Source of the DNA: Coprobacter fastidiosus | Lineage (GTDB): Bacteria > Bacteroidota > Bacteroidia > Bacteroidales > Coprobacteraceae | DNA length: 64,000 nt | Reading direction: 5' to 3' | NCBI RefSeq assembly: GCF_030296935.1 | Contig: NZ_AP028032.1 | Span: forward strand, 1,674,001-1,738,000 | Shown here: positions 35,883 through 44,789 of the stretch, piece by piece | Position numbering within the stretch: position 1 is the stretch's first letter | Layout of the letters: each line of letters opens with the position of its first letter | Position numbers and translations under genes: made by a program | Notes under the pieces: generated by a model | Seen by the model: only the letters and a program-made list of their open reading frames with translations | What the model was told of the DNA's origin: nothing | Database searches by the model: none

Positions 35883-36881
35883 ATGAAAAAAAGATTATTG
35901 TTTATTTCGTTGCTGGCTGTAGCGATCGCAGGAATATCCGCTTCTTCAGTCTCCGGTGCAAATGCTAAAAAGAAGAAAAAAAGTACTCCGGTAACCTTAG
36001 GTCCTAATCCTTTTATCACACACATGTTCACAGCAGACCCGTCGGCTCATGTATGGAAAGACGGACGCTTATACGTTTATCCCTCCCACGACATAGATCC
36101 TCCTCGCGGATGTGATTTGATGGACCGTTACCATGTCTTTTCTACCGATGATATGGTAAACTGGAAAGATCACGGAGAGATTTTAAACTCGAGCCAAGTG
36201 CCTTGGGGACGTCCCGAAGGCGGTTTTATGTGGGCTCCCGACTGTGCGTATAAAGACGGTACATATTACTTTTATTTCCCTCATCCGAGCAGTTCTGACG
36301 TACATTGTTCATGGAAAGTCGGAATCGCAACAAGCAAGCATCCGGCAAAAGATTTTAAAGTACAAGGATATATCAAAGGCATTGACGATGCTTGCGGAAT
36401 GATCGATCCCTGCGTATTTATCGATGATGACGGACAGGCTTATCTTTATCATGGCGGTTGTGGCAGAATCATCGGCGCCAAAATGAAAGACAATATGATG
36501 GAACTGGCGGAAAAACCCCGAAGTATGGAAGGACTGAAAGATTTTCATGAAGGAGCTTGGGTACATAAAAGAAACGGAATTTATTATCTGATGTATTCCG
36601 ACAATGTCCCCCATCCCGAAGGTAACCGATTGGTTTATGCTACCAGTACAAATCCATTAGGGCCATGGACCTACCAAGGTGTGATTCTGGAAGCAACAGG
36701 TTCGGGAACAAGTCATGGTTCTATCGTAGAATACAAAGGCGAATGGTTTCTCTTTTATCACAACAGCGACCTTTCCGGTGGAAAACCGGAATTACGTTCC
36801 ATTTGTGTAGACAAACTGTATTACAATCCCGATGGAACTATTCAATTAGTAAAACAAACCAAAGGGACTCCTAAAAAATAA
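35883..36881 (+). CDS. Glycoside hydrolase family 43 protein
   Basis: 332 residues with a signal peptide (ending near SVSGA) and a single GH43 propeller. The catalytic triad pattern is complete: TADPSAHVWKDGRLYVYPSHD (base Asp), DPCVFIDDDGQAYLYHGG (modulating Asp) and FHEGAWVHKRNGIYYLMYSD (acid Glu). GTSHGSIVEY and EWFLFYH supply the conserved metal-site His region. GH43 members of this kind are arabinofuranosidases, xylosidases or galactofuranosidases. In this mannosidase-rich PUL, removal of furanosyl side chains is a reasonable guess. It differs clearly from the GH43 at 5289-6326. Hairpins lie on both sides, so it may be transcribed alone or by read-through. Confidence 0.92.
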   Translation: MKKRLLFISLLAVAIAGISASSVSGANAKKKKKSTPVTLGPNPFITHMFTADPSAHVWKDGRLYVYPSHDIDPPRGCDLMDRYHVFSTDDMVNWKDHGEILNSSQVPWGRPEGGFMWAPDCAYKDGTYYFYFPHPSSSDVHCSWKVGIATSKHPAKDFKVQGYIKGIDDACGMIDPCVFIDDDGQAYLYHGGCGRIIGAKMKDNMMELAEKPRSMEGLKDFHEGAWVHKRNGIYYLMYSDNVPHPEGNRLVYATSTNPLGPWTYQGVILEATGSGTSHGSIVEYKGEWFLFYHNSDLSGGKPELRSICVDKLYYNPDGTIQLVKQTKGTPKK

Positions 36882-36933
36882 TAGGATTCAATACGAATAA
36901 AATAACAAAAATTACACTCACTATCATCTTCAG

Positions 36934-36972
36934 ATACCGGATATAACCTCTATTTAGGAAAGTATCCGGTAT
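36934..36972 (+). terminator. Terminator after GH43
   Basis: A 10-bp stem (ATACCGGATA with TATCCGGTAT), a 19-nt loop, then TTTTC, in the 115-bp gap before the last GH2 gene. Confidence 0.65.
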
Positions 36973-36996
36973 TTTCTCTAAATAAAGATAAAACAT

Positions 36997-39435
36997 ATGA
37001 CCCAAAAGTTATTTCTTTCTCTTTTTTCAATCTTTCTCTTTTTAAATGGATACGCTAAGAATCGAGAAATCATGCCTCTCGATAAAGAATGGTTATTTCA
37101 AAAAAAAGATATAACCGAGCCCATCCAAATCTATACATCATGGGATACCGTAAATATTCCTCACGATTGGGCTATAAACGGACCTTTCGATCTAAATCAA
37201 GACATGCAATTCGTGCAAGTCATTGAAGATGGTGATAAAGAAGCAAAACTCCGCACCGGAAGAACGGGAGCATTACCCGCCACCGGAATGGGACAATATC
37301 GGAAAGAATTATTTTTACCTGTAGAAAAATCTACACAAAGAGTATATATCGAATTCGATGGAGTAATGAGCAATGCAAAAATTTATCTAAATGGAGAGTA
37401 TATAGGAGAGCGTCCTTATGGATATTCTTCGTTCTCATTCGACCTAACTGATCATTTTAAATTCGGTAAAAAAAACATTTTGGATGTGACAGTAGAAAAC
37501 AAACCTGAAATGTCCCGATTTTATACCGGAGCAGGTATCTATCGTCCTGTCAGATTAATATGCACTTCTCCTATACATGTAGCCCATTGGGGAACATTCA
37601 TTTGCACACCCGAGATCTCTACAAAGAAAGGATCGGTATCAATAAAAACCAACATAAATGCATTCACTGAAAAAAAAGGAAAAATAAAACTGATTACAGA
37701 GATATATGACCCTTCAGGTAAATGCGTATCTTCTGTAAGCTCATCAAAAGATATAATGTCCACTCTTCTATTCGAGCAAAACTGCACAGTAAAAAAACCC
37801 GCGCTATGGGATACAGAACATCCACATCTATATACAGCGGTATCTAAAGTATATTTTAACGGTGAACAAACAGATATATATAAAACGACATTCGGATTTC
37901 GTACAATAAAATTTGATAAAGACAAAGGGTTTTTCCTCAATGAAAAAGCGACAAAAATAAAAGGAGTATGCCTGCATCATGATTTAGGACCATTAGGAGC
38001 AGCCGTAAATCTCAGAGCGACCGAACGCCAATTGGAGATAATGAAAGAAATGGGTTGTAACGCTATACGTACCAGCCACAATCCTCCATCTATTGAACTT
38101 CTTGAATTATGCGATAAAATGGGACTTATGGTACAGGTAGAAGCTTTTGACGAGTGGAAAAACGGAAAATGCGTAAACGGATATAATACTCTGTTCGATA
38201 AATGGGCGGAAAAGGACCTGACCGACCTGATTCGTCGCGACAGAAATCACCCATGTGTCATTATGTGGAGTATCGGTAATGAATTACGCGAACAAGATCA
38301 AAAAGAAGGCGGTCAGATAGCGCGTTTTCTCTCAGATATAGTACACCGGGAAGACCCCACCCGTCCCTCTACGGCAGGCTATAATAACCATATCGGTGCT
38401 ATTATAAACGGTCTTGCAGATGCTGTCGATCTTGTCGGATTCAATTACAAACATTACGACTATCAAACCCAACATGAGAATCATCCTGAATATATTTTAT
38501 ACGGAAGTGAAACCAGCTCGGCTGTAAGTTCACGCGGAGTCTACAAATTCCCGGTAAAAGACAACTGGACTCCTTGGTATAATGACTATCAAATATCAAG
38601 TTATGATATGGATTATGTCCCTTGGGGTAGTGCTCCTGATACAGAATTCGAAAAACAGGATGACAACGAATTTCTTTTAGGTGAATTCGTATGGACAGGT
38701 TTCGATTATCTGGGAGAACCTTCTCCATACGGCGAAGGTGCGCCATCCCGCAGCTCTTATTTCGGGATAGTAGATCTGGCAGGGTTAAAAAAAGACAGAT
38801 ATTATTTATACCAAAGCCAATGGAGCAACAAACCGGTTTTACATGTTATGCCTCATTGGACATGGCCTGACCGCTTAGGACAAGAAGTTCCTATTCAATG
38901 CTACACAAACTATCCTGAGGTAGAGCTATTTGTCAATGGGAAAAGTATGGGAACAAAAAGGAAAGATAAAAGCCAAAAATTTCTACGTTATCGAATGAGA
39001 TGGGACAATATCATCTATCAGCCCGGAGAAATAAAAATCATTGCAAAAAATGAAAAAGGTGAACCATGTGAAGAACGCATCATAAAAACAGCAGGAAATC
39101 CTGATAAAATATATCTAAAAGCCGATCGCGACACTTTATTAGCCAATGGAAAAGATTTATCTTTTATAACCGTAGAAATACAAGATAAAGAGGGTAACTT
39201 ATGTCCACGTGATGCATCTTTACTTTTTGTAAAAGTAAACGGTAACGGAAAATTAAAAGCTCTATGCAACGGAGATGCAACCGATCTTATTCCCTTTACA
39301 TCAAATTACATGCGAGTCTTTAATGGAAAAATGGTTATTATTGTCGAATCTAAAGATAAAACCGGAGAGATCAATATCGAAGTTTCCGGTGAAAGATTAA
39401 AAACTTCTTTCTATAAGTTAACATGTCAACAATAA
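36997..39435 (+). CDS. Glycoside hydrolase family 2 enzyme (beta-galactosidase type, with C-terminal extensions)
   Basis: 812 residues with a signal peptide (ending NGYA). GH2 features are NIPHDWAINGPFD, GAGIYRPVRL, HHDLGPLGAAV, the acid/base motif WSIGNELREQ (E429) and the nucleophile motif LYGSETSS (E505). After the barrel come a DUF4982-like segment (about 590-680; NYPEVELFVNGKSMG) and an Ig-like beta-domain of the Big family (about 690-800; ADRDTLLANGKDLSFITVEIQDKEGN). This layout is frequent in beta-galactosidases from Bacteroidales PULs. It is the last PUL gene; the IS element begins 21 bp after its stop, so any longer original operon beyond this point may have been cut off. Confidence 0.94.
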   Translation: MTQKLFLSLFSIFLFLNGYAKNREIMPLDKEWLFQKKDITEPIQIYTSWDTVNIPHDWAINGPFDLNQDMQFVQVIEDGDKEAKLRTGRTGALPATGMGQYRKELFLPVEKSTQRVYIEFDGVMSNAKIYLNGEYIGERPYGYSSFSFDLTDHFKFGKKNILDVTVENKPEMSRFYTGAGIYRPVRLICTSPIHVAHWGTFICTPEISTKKGSVSIKTNINAFTEKKGKIKLITEIYDPSGKCVSSVSSSKDIMSTLLFEQNCTVKKPALWDTEHPHLYTAVSKVYFNGEQTDIYKTTFGFRTIKFDKDKGFFLNEKATKIKGVCLHHDLGPLGAAVNLRATERQLEIMKEMGCNAIRTSHNPPSIELLELCDKMGLMVQVEAFDEWKNGKCVNGYNTLFDKWAEKDLTDLIRRDRNHPCVIMWSIGNELREQDQKEGGQIARFLSDIVHREDPTRPSTAGYNNHIGAIINGLADAVDLVGFNYKHYDYQTQHENHPEYILYGSETSSAVSSRGVYKFPVKDNWTPWYNDYQISSYDMDYVPWGSAPDTEFEKQDDNEFLLGEFVWTGFDYLGEPSPYGEGAPSRSSYFGIVDLAGLKKDRYYLYQSQWSNKPVLHVMPHWTWPDRLGQEVPIQCYTNYPEVELFVNGKSMGTKRKDKSQKFLRYRMRWDNIIYQPGEIKIIAKNEKGEPCEERIIKTAGNPDKIYLKADRDTLLANGKDLSFITVEIQDKEGNLCPRDASLLFVKVNGNGKLKALCNGDATDLIPFTSNYMRVFNGKMVIIVESKDKTGEINIEVSGERLKTSFYKLTCQQ

Positions 39436-39456
39436 GAACTTCTTAAAATAAACAAA

Positions 39457-39499
39457 AGAGGGTGTATCAAAATTGAGAAGATTTGATACATCCTCTTTT
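39457..39499 (+). repeat. Left terminal inverted repeat of the IS, self-folding
   Basis: It contains AGAGGGTGTATC and the near-complement GATACATCCTCT, so this end alone forms a hairpin of about 15 bp followed by TTTTT. It may also serve as a terminator for the GH2 gene. Confidence 0.8.
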
Positions 39500-39524
39500 T
39501 CCCTTTGTTAAGTCTTAAAATTTA

Positions 39525-41189
39525 TTAGGCAGCCATATTTAAAGAGTATCTCTTAAATCTTTGATTTTTCGCATATAGAATTATGGGAATAGCCATAAAT
39601 TGGTTTTGTTTTGGACAATATCCTCCCTTGATGGCTTTTTTTGCCATTATTGAGCACATTTTCTTTAGATTGAAGGCAATGGCAAAGAAGGCAAGGTCCA
39701 TTTCAACCTTGTCTATTCCAAAATGCCGGAAGCGTTTATATGCCATGTCGTATTTCATCTGTCCGAAGACGGCTTCCGGCTCTATGCACCGCCGTCCCCG
39801 GTATCTGATCCCTTCTTCTGATGTGAGCCTCTCCCCGGCTTTCCTCCGATATTCGTTCAGCCGGTGATTGACTTCGATAATCCTGTTCCCCTTAGCCTTG
39901 AAACAACTTCCATGAAGCGGGCATCCTTCACATCGGCGGGCCTTGTAGCGTGCGCTTTCAGTGACATATCCGCTTTCCGTCCTTGACCGTGCCGTACCGA
40001 TACGTTTCATGTGTTGTCCCATCGGACAGACGTAATAGTCACCTTCGGCATTGTAGTATAAAGATTGCGGACTGAACGGGTTGGGCTCATAGTGCATCCG
40101 CTGTTCGCGGTGGAACCAATTGTATTTCACATAGGCGGCAATGCCGGCTTCATCCATGAACCGGTAGTTCTCTTCCGAACCGTAGCCGGAATCGGCAACC
40201 GCCTTGCCCGGCAGTTTATGGTAACGTTCGGCAAACGAGTTGAAGAACGGGATCATGGTCAATGTATCCCCGGGGGATTGAAACAGGCCGAAGTCAAGAA
40301 TGAACTGATTCTCCGTTCCTATCTGAAGGTTATAACCCGGTCTGGTCTGCCCGCTGTTCATCGCATCCTCTTTCATGCGCATGAACGTGGCGTCAGGATC
40401 GGTTTTGGAACAGGAGTTGCGCTCGCCAAGGATGCGCAGCTTTTCGTCATATCCTTCAAGTTTGCTGGCATGTTCCTTGAGTTGCCTTATCTGTCTCTCT
40501 TTTTCTTTCCGATGACGCTTTTCCTGCTTTGTTGCCGCTTCAGGTTCTTTCCCAAAAGACCGGTTGAGTTCATCGGCAATATCCATGAGGTCTGCCGGTG
40601 TGAAATCCTGTCCGTTTTCCTCCCGGGCGTTGTCCTGTGCTATGGCTTCATCTATCTGTTCGAGAAGAGCCTTGATCTTCTCCATCAGCTTGGCACGGTT
40701 ACTCTCGGTAGTCTTGCGCCATACAAAAGTATATTTGTTGGCCTTCGATTCGATTTTTGTACCGTCAATATATTCCACGTCAAGAGTGATGAATCCTTTT
40801 TCCGCCAGTATTATCACCAACTGTGTGAATACATGGTTGATTTCCTCTTTCACACGGTTGCGGAAGCGGTTGATGGTGTTGAAGTCCGGCTGTTCATAAC
40901 CCGCCAGCCAGATAAAATGGATGTCACGCTTAAGGGCGGACTCTATCTTACGGCAGGAATAAAGGTTGTTCATGTAGCCATAAATCACGGCCTTGAGCAT
41001 CATCTTCGGATGGTATGGACTGCGACCGCGCTCTTTATAAAGTTTGCGGAAGTTTTCCAGCTTGAGGTTATCAATTACCGCGTCAACCACGCGCACAGGG
41101 TCATTGTCCGCAATGTCCTTGTCAAGACGCTGGGGAAAAAGAATCGTTTATTTGGGATTGTAATCCCGAAAGTGTATCTTTGCTGACAT
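39525..41189 (-). pseudogene. IS1182-family transposase, interrupted by an in-frame stop at codon 14
   Basis: The 523-residue open part (from a GTG at 41096) has DDE elements EYIDGTKIES (Asp), VADSGYGSEENY (Asp) and EPEAVFGQMKYD (Glu) and the RGRSPYHPKMMLKAVIYGYM and WLAGYEQPDFNTINRFR segments of IS1182 transposases. The same frame continues upstream through LFPQRLDKDIADNDP to an ATG at 41189 (MSAKIHFRDYNPK) and is broken only by TAA at 41148-41150. From memory of the family, a Gln is expected there, so a CAA-to-TAA change is likely. Intact length would be 554. Translation from a downstream start might still give a shortened protein, so activity is uncertain but not excluded. Confidence 0.75.
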
Positions 41190-41207
41190 ATATATGATTG
41201 TATGTCA

Positions 41208-41215
41208 TAAAGATA
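41208..41215 (-). promoter_or_regulatory. Candidate -7 box (TATCTTTA) for the transposase
   Basis: On the minus strand TATCTTTA lies 18 nt before ATG 41189. This supports 41189 as the original start of the transposase. Confidence 0.4.
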
Positions 41216-41299
41216 CAAAATTTTTATGATAGGGCAAAGCCTTGGCTTGGGAAAGTCGGGGCTTTGTTTCATTATATGCATTCTTTACCGATGGATATG

Positions 41300-41334
41300 A
41301 AAAGAGGATGTATCGGAATTTTAATACACCCTCT
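41300..41334 (-). repeat. Right terminal inverted repeat of the IS, self-folding
   Basis: The reverse complement matches the left end: AGAGGGTGTATTAAAATT, 2 bases, then GATACATCCTCTTTT. The spacer between the blocks is 2 nt here against 10 nt at the left end. Confidence 0.8.
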
Positions 41335-41378
41335 ATTATTCTGATTATATTCCAAATCAACCTTCAAAAAAATAAATA

Positions 41379-42836
41379 TTATTTTTCCGATACTTTCTTA
41401 AGGATCATCACCAAATGATTCCAGAACTTTTCAACAGCAGGAATATGCATTTTTTCATCCGGAGAATGAACGCCTCGCAATGTAGGCCCAAAAGAAATCA
41501 TGTCTAAATGCGGATATTTCGTTAAGAAAAGACCACACTCCAAGCCTGCATGAATCGCCTTTACCTCTGGAGTTACATGATATAATTCTTCATAAGCAGC
41601 CACCGCAATATTCAATATCTCAGATTTAAGATTTGGTTTCCAGCCGGGATAACCTTCCCCATGAGTAGCCACTGCTCCTGCCAATGTAAACACGCTTTCT
41701 ACACGGCAAGCGATTTCTTGCTTCAAAGATTCTACCGAACTGCGCTGGCTGGTAGCAACAACGATCTGATCCTCTCCTACCATTTTCACAGAAGCTAAAT
41801 TGGTCGAAGTCTCGACAAGTCCGGGAATATCACGACTCATAGATATTACACCATGAGGACAAGCATTCAAAGCATTTATCAAAGCAAAAGTCGTTTGACG
41901 GTCGATACAACGATCCTGATGCTCTTCCGACTCCATCGTAATTTTCATATTCGGTTCTACAGCAGACAATTCTTCTTCGATAATCGAGTGGAAAAGATTC
42001 AAATCTACCCGAATTTTTTCTTTTTCATTTTTAGGAACACCAATAATAGCCGATGCTTCACGAGGAATTGCATTCCGCAAATTCCCACCTTCGATATGAC
42101 ATAGAACCATATCATATTTCTTAGAACATCTGCATAAGAAACGGGCTAAAATTTTATTGGCATTACCCAATCCTTTATTGATATCACTACCCGAATGACC
42201 GCCTTGCAAGTTAGAAATACTTACCCGAAAATAGAAATAATCGGCAGGAGTCATCGTGGGTTTATAGGTAAATGTCGAAGTAGTATCTATCCCTCCGGCA
42301 CAGCCTATGAAAATTTCCGCTTCATCTTCAGAATCGAGATTAAGCAAATAGTCTCCCGAAATAAAACCTTCTTTCATTCCAAAAGCCCCTGTTAATCCGG
42401 TTTCCTCATCTACGGTAAACAGTGCTTCCAAAGGACCATGCTGCAAATTATCCGAAGCTAATACGGCCAACGATGCTGCCATTCCTATTCCGTTATCTGC
42501 CCCTAAAGTCGTACCTCTGGCACGTACCCACTCTCCGTCGATATATGTTTCTATCGGATCATTTTCAAAATCGTGAATAACATCTGAATTTTTCTCGCAT
42601 ACCATATCCATATGCGACTGTAAAATTACTCCAGGAGACGATTCAAATCCTTGAGTCGCAGCTTTAGATATAACAATATTTCCCGTTACGTCTTCTTTTG
42701 CATCCAAGTGATGCTCCCGTGCAAAATCCAACAAAAAAGCACGTATCTTTCCTTCTTTCTTCGAAGGTCTGGGCACTTTTGTTATCTCATCAAAATAGTG
42801 CCAGATCAACTCCGGCTTTAAATCCTTTACATCCAT
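41379..42836 (-). CDS. pepD: Aminoacyl-histidine dipeptidase (cytosol non-specific dipeptidase), M20 family
   Basis: 485 residues, no signal peptide, cytoplasmic. It has the PepD opening (KPELIWHYFDEITKVPRPSKKEGKIR), the metal-site stretches VILQSHMDMVCEKN (His, Asp) and TTLGADNGIGMAASLA (bridging Asp), TVDEETGLTGAFGM (catalytic base and metal Glu), LLNLDSEDEAEIFIGCAGG, a lid domain (about 205-380), and the C-terminal AIHAGLECGLF and GVHSPDEKM with the last metal ligands. It hydrolyses dipeptides, including Xaa-His. All metal-site motifs are present and length is normal. It is the first ordinary chromosomal gene after the IS and is probably monocistronic. Confidence 0.96.
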   Translation of the reverse strand: MDVKDLKPELIWHYFDEITKVPRPSKKEGKIRAFLLDFAREHHLDAKEDVTGNIVISKAATQGFESSPGVILQSHMDMVCEKNSDVIHDFENDPIETYIDGEWVRARGTTLGADNGIGMAASLAVLASDNLQHGPLEALFTVDEETGLTGAFGMKEGFISGDYLLNLDSEDEAEIFIGCAGGIDTTSTFTYKPTMTPADYFYFRVSISNLQGGHSGSDINKGLGNANKILARFLCRCSKKYDMVLCHIEGGNLRNAIPREASAIIGVPKNEKEKIRVDLNLFHSIIEEELSAVEPNMKITMESEEHQDRCIDRQTTFALINALNACPHGVISMSRDIPGLVETSTNLASVKMVGEDQIVVATSQRSSVESLKQEIACRVESVFTLAGAVATHGEGYPGWKPNLKSEILNIAVAAYEELYHVTPEVKAIHAGLECGLFLTKYPHLDMISFGPTLRGVHSPDEKMHIPAVEKFWNHLVMILKKVSEK

Positions 42837-43046
42837 AGTTTTCTTTATAAAATGTTATAATCTTGAAATTATTTTTAAATCACTCTAAAAAATATACCGC
42901 ATCATCCTGATACACTGTTCTCTTTCCGCCTATTTATGTCCCGTTTTTTCCTTGACCACATACCGGAAATAATGTTAAAAATATCTGTTTATCCGATATA
43001 ATAGCCAAAATACGAGCGAGAATCCTGTTAAATCAGAGTTTCTTCT

Positions 43047-43054
43047 TATATTTG
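43047..43054 (+). promoter_or_regulatory. Candidate -7 box (TATATTTG)
   Basis: A TAnnTTTG match 20 nt upstream of the 70-residue membrane protein gene. The OmpH-like gene is likely transcribed from it as well. Confidence 0.5.
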
Positions 43055-43073
43055 CAATACAAATATAATCAAA

Positions 43074-43286
43074 ATGTGGAATACGATACTTCTTACTATG
43101 GCGATTGTTGCTTTGGCATTTATTCTTTTAGGAATAAAGGTAATATTCGTTAAAGGCGGCAAATTTCCGAACACACATATCGGAGCAAACAAGGAGATGA
43201 AAAAAAGAGGTATTTCATGCGCATTATCAACCGACTCTGTCGATCGTAGCAGGAAGCAATTGGCAGACTTATTAAAAGAAAAGTAA
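43074..43286 (+). CDS. Small single-pass membrane protein
   Basis: 70 residues. Residues 4-24 form a hydrophobic helix (ILLTMAIVALAFILLGIKVIF), followed by a basic, soluble tail with KFPNTHIGANKEMKKRGISC and a charged end. The function is not recognised. Small proteins with this layout occur in Bacteroidales, but I cannot name the family with certainty. A good promoter box and the 29-bp gap to the OmpH-like lipoprotein gene support it as a real gene in a two-gene operon, perhaps linked to envelope maintenance. Confidence 0.7.
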   Translation: MWNTILLTMAIVALAFILLGIKVIFVKGGKFPNTHIGANKEMKKRGISCALSTDSVDRSRKQLADLLKEK

Positions 43287-43315
43287 AACATAAGTTAGTA
43301 ATAAAATTCAAAGTT

Positions 43316-43912
43316 ATGAAGATTAGCAGACCCTTTATTCATTCTGTTTTAGCATTCGCTATTGTTATGTTGTTTGTTCAGTGTAACAAAAAAAATAATA
43401 CGACTGAAAAATCAGCTAAAACACCTGCTGCCCAAACCACCTCTATTTCAGGCAAATTACCTATCGCATACGTTAATATAGATTCGCTATTACAAAAATA
43501 TAACTATGCAAAAGATTTAAATGAATCGTTATTACGTCGTGCTGAAAATTCACGCGCCAATGTTAACGAGAAAGGCCGCCAATTAGAAAAAGAAATGGCC
43601 GAATTCCAGAGAAAATATCAGAATAACGCATTTCTTTCTCAAGAACGCCTGCAACAGGAACAACAACGGTTAATGAAAAAACAACAAGAATTGCAAGAAT
43701 ATATTCAGCGTCTCGAAGATGAAAATATGCGCGAACAGCAAAAAATGCTGAGCCAAATGAATGACTCCATCATCAACTTTATTCACGAATACAATAAAGA
43801 CAAAAAATACGAGGCCATTCTTAACAATGCCAGTACGCTTTATATAGATCCGTCTTATGATATCACAAACGAAATAGTAGATCTGTTAAATAAACGATAC
43901 GTAAAAAAATAA
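43316..43912 (+). CDS. OmpH/Skp-like periplasmic chaperone lipoprotein
   Basis: 198 residues with a lipobox (MLFVQC, Cys about 23), a Thr/Lys/Ala-rich linker, then IAYVNIDSLLQKYNYAKDLNE, the usual opening of OmpH/Skp proteins. A long charged coiled coil (about 75-155, rich in Gln/Glu/Arg/Lys) follows, then the C-terminal YEAILNNASTLYIDPSYDITNEIVDLLNKRY. Skp-like proteins hold outer-membrane proteins in soluble form between the inner membrane and the BAM machinery. The lipid anchor is common in Bacteroidetes versions. It is followed by a convergent terminator shared with pgeF. Confidence 0.9.
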   Translation: MKISRPFIHSVLAFAIVMLFVQCNKKNNTTEKSAKTPAAQTTSISGKLPIAYVNIDSLLQKYNYAKDLNESLLRRAENSRANVNEKGRQLEKEMAEFQRKYQNNAFLSQERLQQEQQRLMKKQQELQEYIQRLEDENMREQQKMLSQMNDSIINFIHEYNKDKKYEAILNNASTLYIDPSYDITNEIVDLLNKRYVKK

Positions 43913-43933
43913 GAATAGATTTTTTATAAAAAG

Positions 43934-43964
43934 AACGCGGTACAAAATATGTATCGCGTTTTTA
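43934..43964. terminator. Terminator between convergent ompH-like and pgeF genes
   Basis: A 10-bp stem (AACGCGGTAC with GTATCGCGTT, one G-U pair) and a 7-nt loop followed by TTTTT on the plus strand, 21 nt after the OmpH-like stop. A-rich sequence on the left side could make it act in both directions. Confidence 0.85.
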
Positions 43965-43973
43965 TTATTCCTA

Positions 43974-44789
43974 TTATTCCCTCATGTAAATTCCGGAAAC
44001 AAACCTGCCCGATTTTAAACCCGAAGCTCTTGCCGAATAAAACAAATCATTATGAATTTTGGTACATAAACCGGCAATTTCAATATGTTTTTCCACTACA
44101 CCGGCACTACACAAGTCGGTATGGTTAGCTTTCCATAAATCGATATGATATTTTCCCGTAACAGGATGCCGAGCACTTAACTCATCTATATTGGAATATG
44201 AGCTTCTAAATGCTTCATATACTTCATCTCCGACCTCGAACTGTTCATATCCTATCGACGGACCTACTGCCGCATAAATATCGGCAGACAAAGAACCGAA
44301 ATGGAGAAACATACTCCTGATTGTTACAGAAACAATATGCTGCACAGTTCCTCTCCACCCGGCGTGTATTGCAGCAATACACTTCTTAACAGGATCATAT
44401 AACAATACCGGAACACAATCGGCAGTAGTCACACCGATACAAACTTCAGGTATATTCGTAATTAAAGCATCCGCTTGAGAAACGGCTTCTTTTTGCTCAT
44501 CAGAAGACATCTTCAAGAAGTGTTCATCGACAATTGCAATTCCATTGCCATGCACCTGACGAGGAAGAATAAAATGTCCCGGAGCAATACCGAGCGTCTC
44601 TCTAAGCATATTTCTGCGTTCCAATACACGGGACACAGCTTCTCCGGAGTGTACTCCTAAATTAAAAGATGAGTAAGTATCCCCTTCAATAACGCCATTA
44701 CGAGTCGTAACAAAATTAAAAATGTCATCAAACGAATTTAACAATTCGAAAGACAACATTTCTATATCTCCTATTTTTATCGATTTCAT
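43974..44789 (-). CDS. pgeF: Purine nucleoside phosphorylase YfiH/LACC1 family (PgeF)
   Basis: 271 residues from ATG 44789, which overlaps the obgE stop as ATGA; an ATG three codons upstream is less likely. Family motifs are [43 protein letters not shown] (Cys) and [15 protein letters not shown] (His), the conserved Cys/His zinc site of the former multicopper polyphenol oxidase family. Characterised homologues phosphorolyse or deaminate purine nucleosides, and bacterial YfiH has also been linked to peptidoglycan precursor editing. It is translationally coupled to obgE in the hpt-adk-obgE-pgeF cluster. Confidence 0.94.
   Translation of the reverse strand: MKSIKIGDIEMLSFELLNSFDDIFNFVTTRNGVIEGDTYSSFNLGVHSGEAVSRVLERRNMLRETLGIAPGHFILPRQVHGNGIAIVDEHFLKMSSDEQKEAVSQADALITNIPEVCIGVTTADCVPVLLYDPVKKCIAAIHAGWRGTVQHIVSVTIRSMFLHFGSLSADIYAAVGPSIGYEQFEVGDEVYEAFRSSYSNIDELSARHPVTGKYHIDLWKANHTDLCSAGVVEKHIEIAGLCTKIHNDLFYSARASGLKSGRFVSGIYMRE

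Larger units (their letters stand above)
39457..41334 (-). mobile_element. IS1182-like insertion sequence, about 1.88 kb
   Basis: It is bounded by inverted ends AGAGGGTGTATYAAAATT at 39457-39474 and (reversed) 41317-41334, followed on both sides by a shared inner block GATACATCCTCTTTT (39485-39499; reversed 41300-41314). It encodes one IS1182-type transposase. The interior is visibly richer in G+C than its surroundings, a sign of recent acquisition. No target-site duplication is clear. It sits exactly at the PUL boundary, between GH2 and pepD. Confidence 0.88.

Noticed and set aside
39454..39500. Hairpin after the last GH2 gene as an original chromosomal terminator
   Set aside because: The same sequence occurs inverted at the other end of the IS, so it belongs to the element, although it may act as a terminator.
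41175..41182. Plus-strand TATCTTTG inside the IS that could read outward toward pepD
   Set aside because: It would run antisense to pepD and would still have to cross the self-folding right end of the element; there is no supporting -33 element.
40065..41186. 373-codon ORF on the plus strand across the IS
   Set aside because: It is exactly antisense to the transposase, has no recognisable domain, and arises from the G+C-rich coding frame opposite.
41075..41281. Alternative frame of the transposase N-terminus containing IPNKRFFFP, suggesting a frameshift
   Set aside because: The in-frame reading MSAKIHFRDYNPK-stop-TILFPQRLDKD fits the family better and needs only one nonsense change, whereas the frameshift reading needs an indel and an unrelated start.
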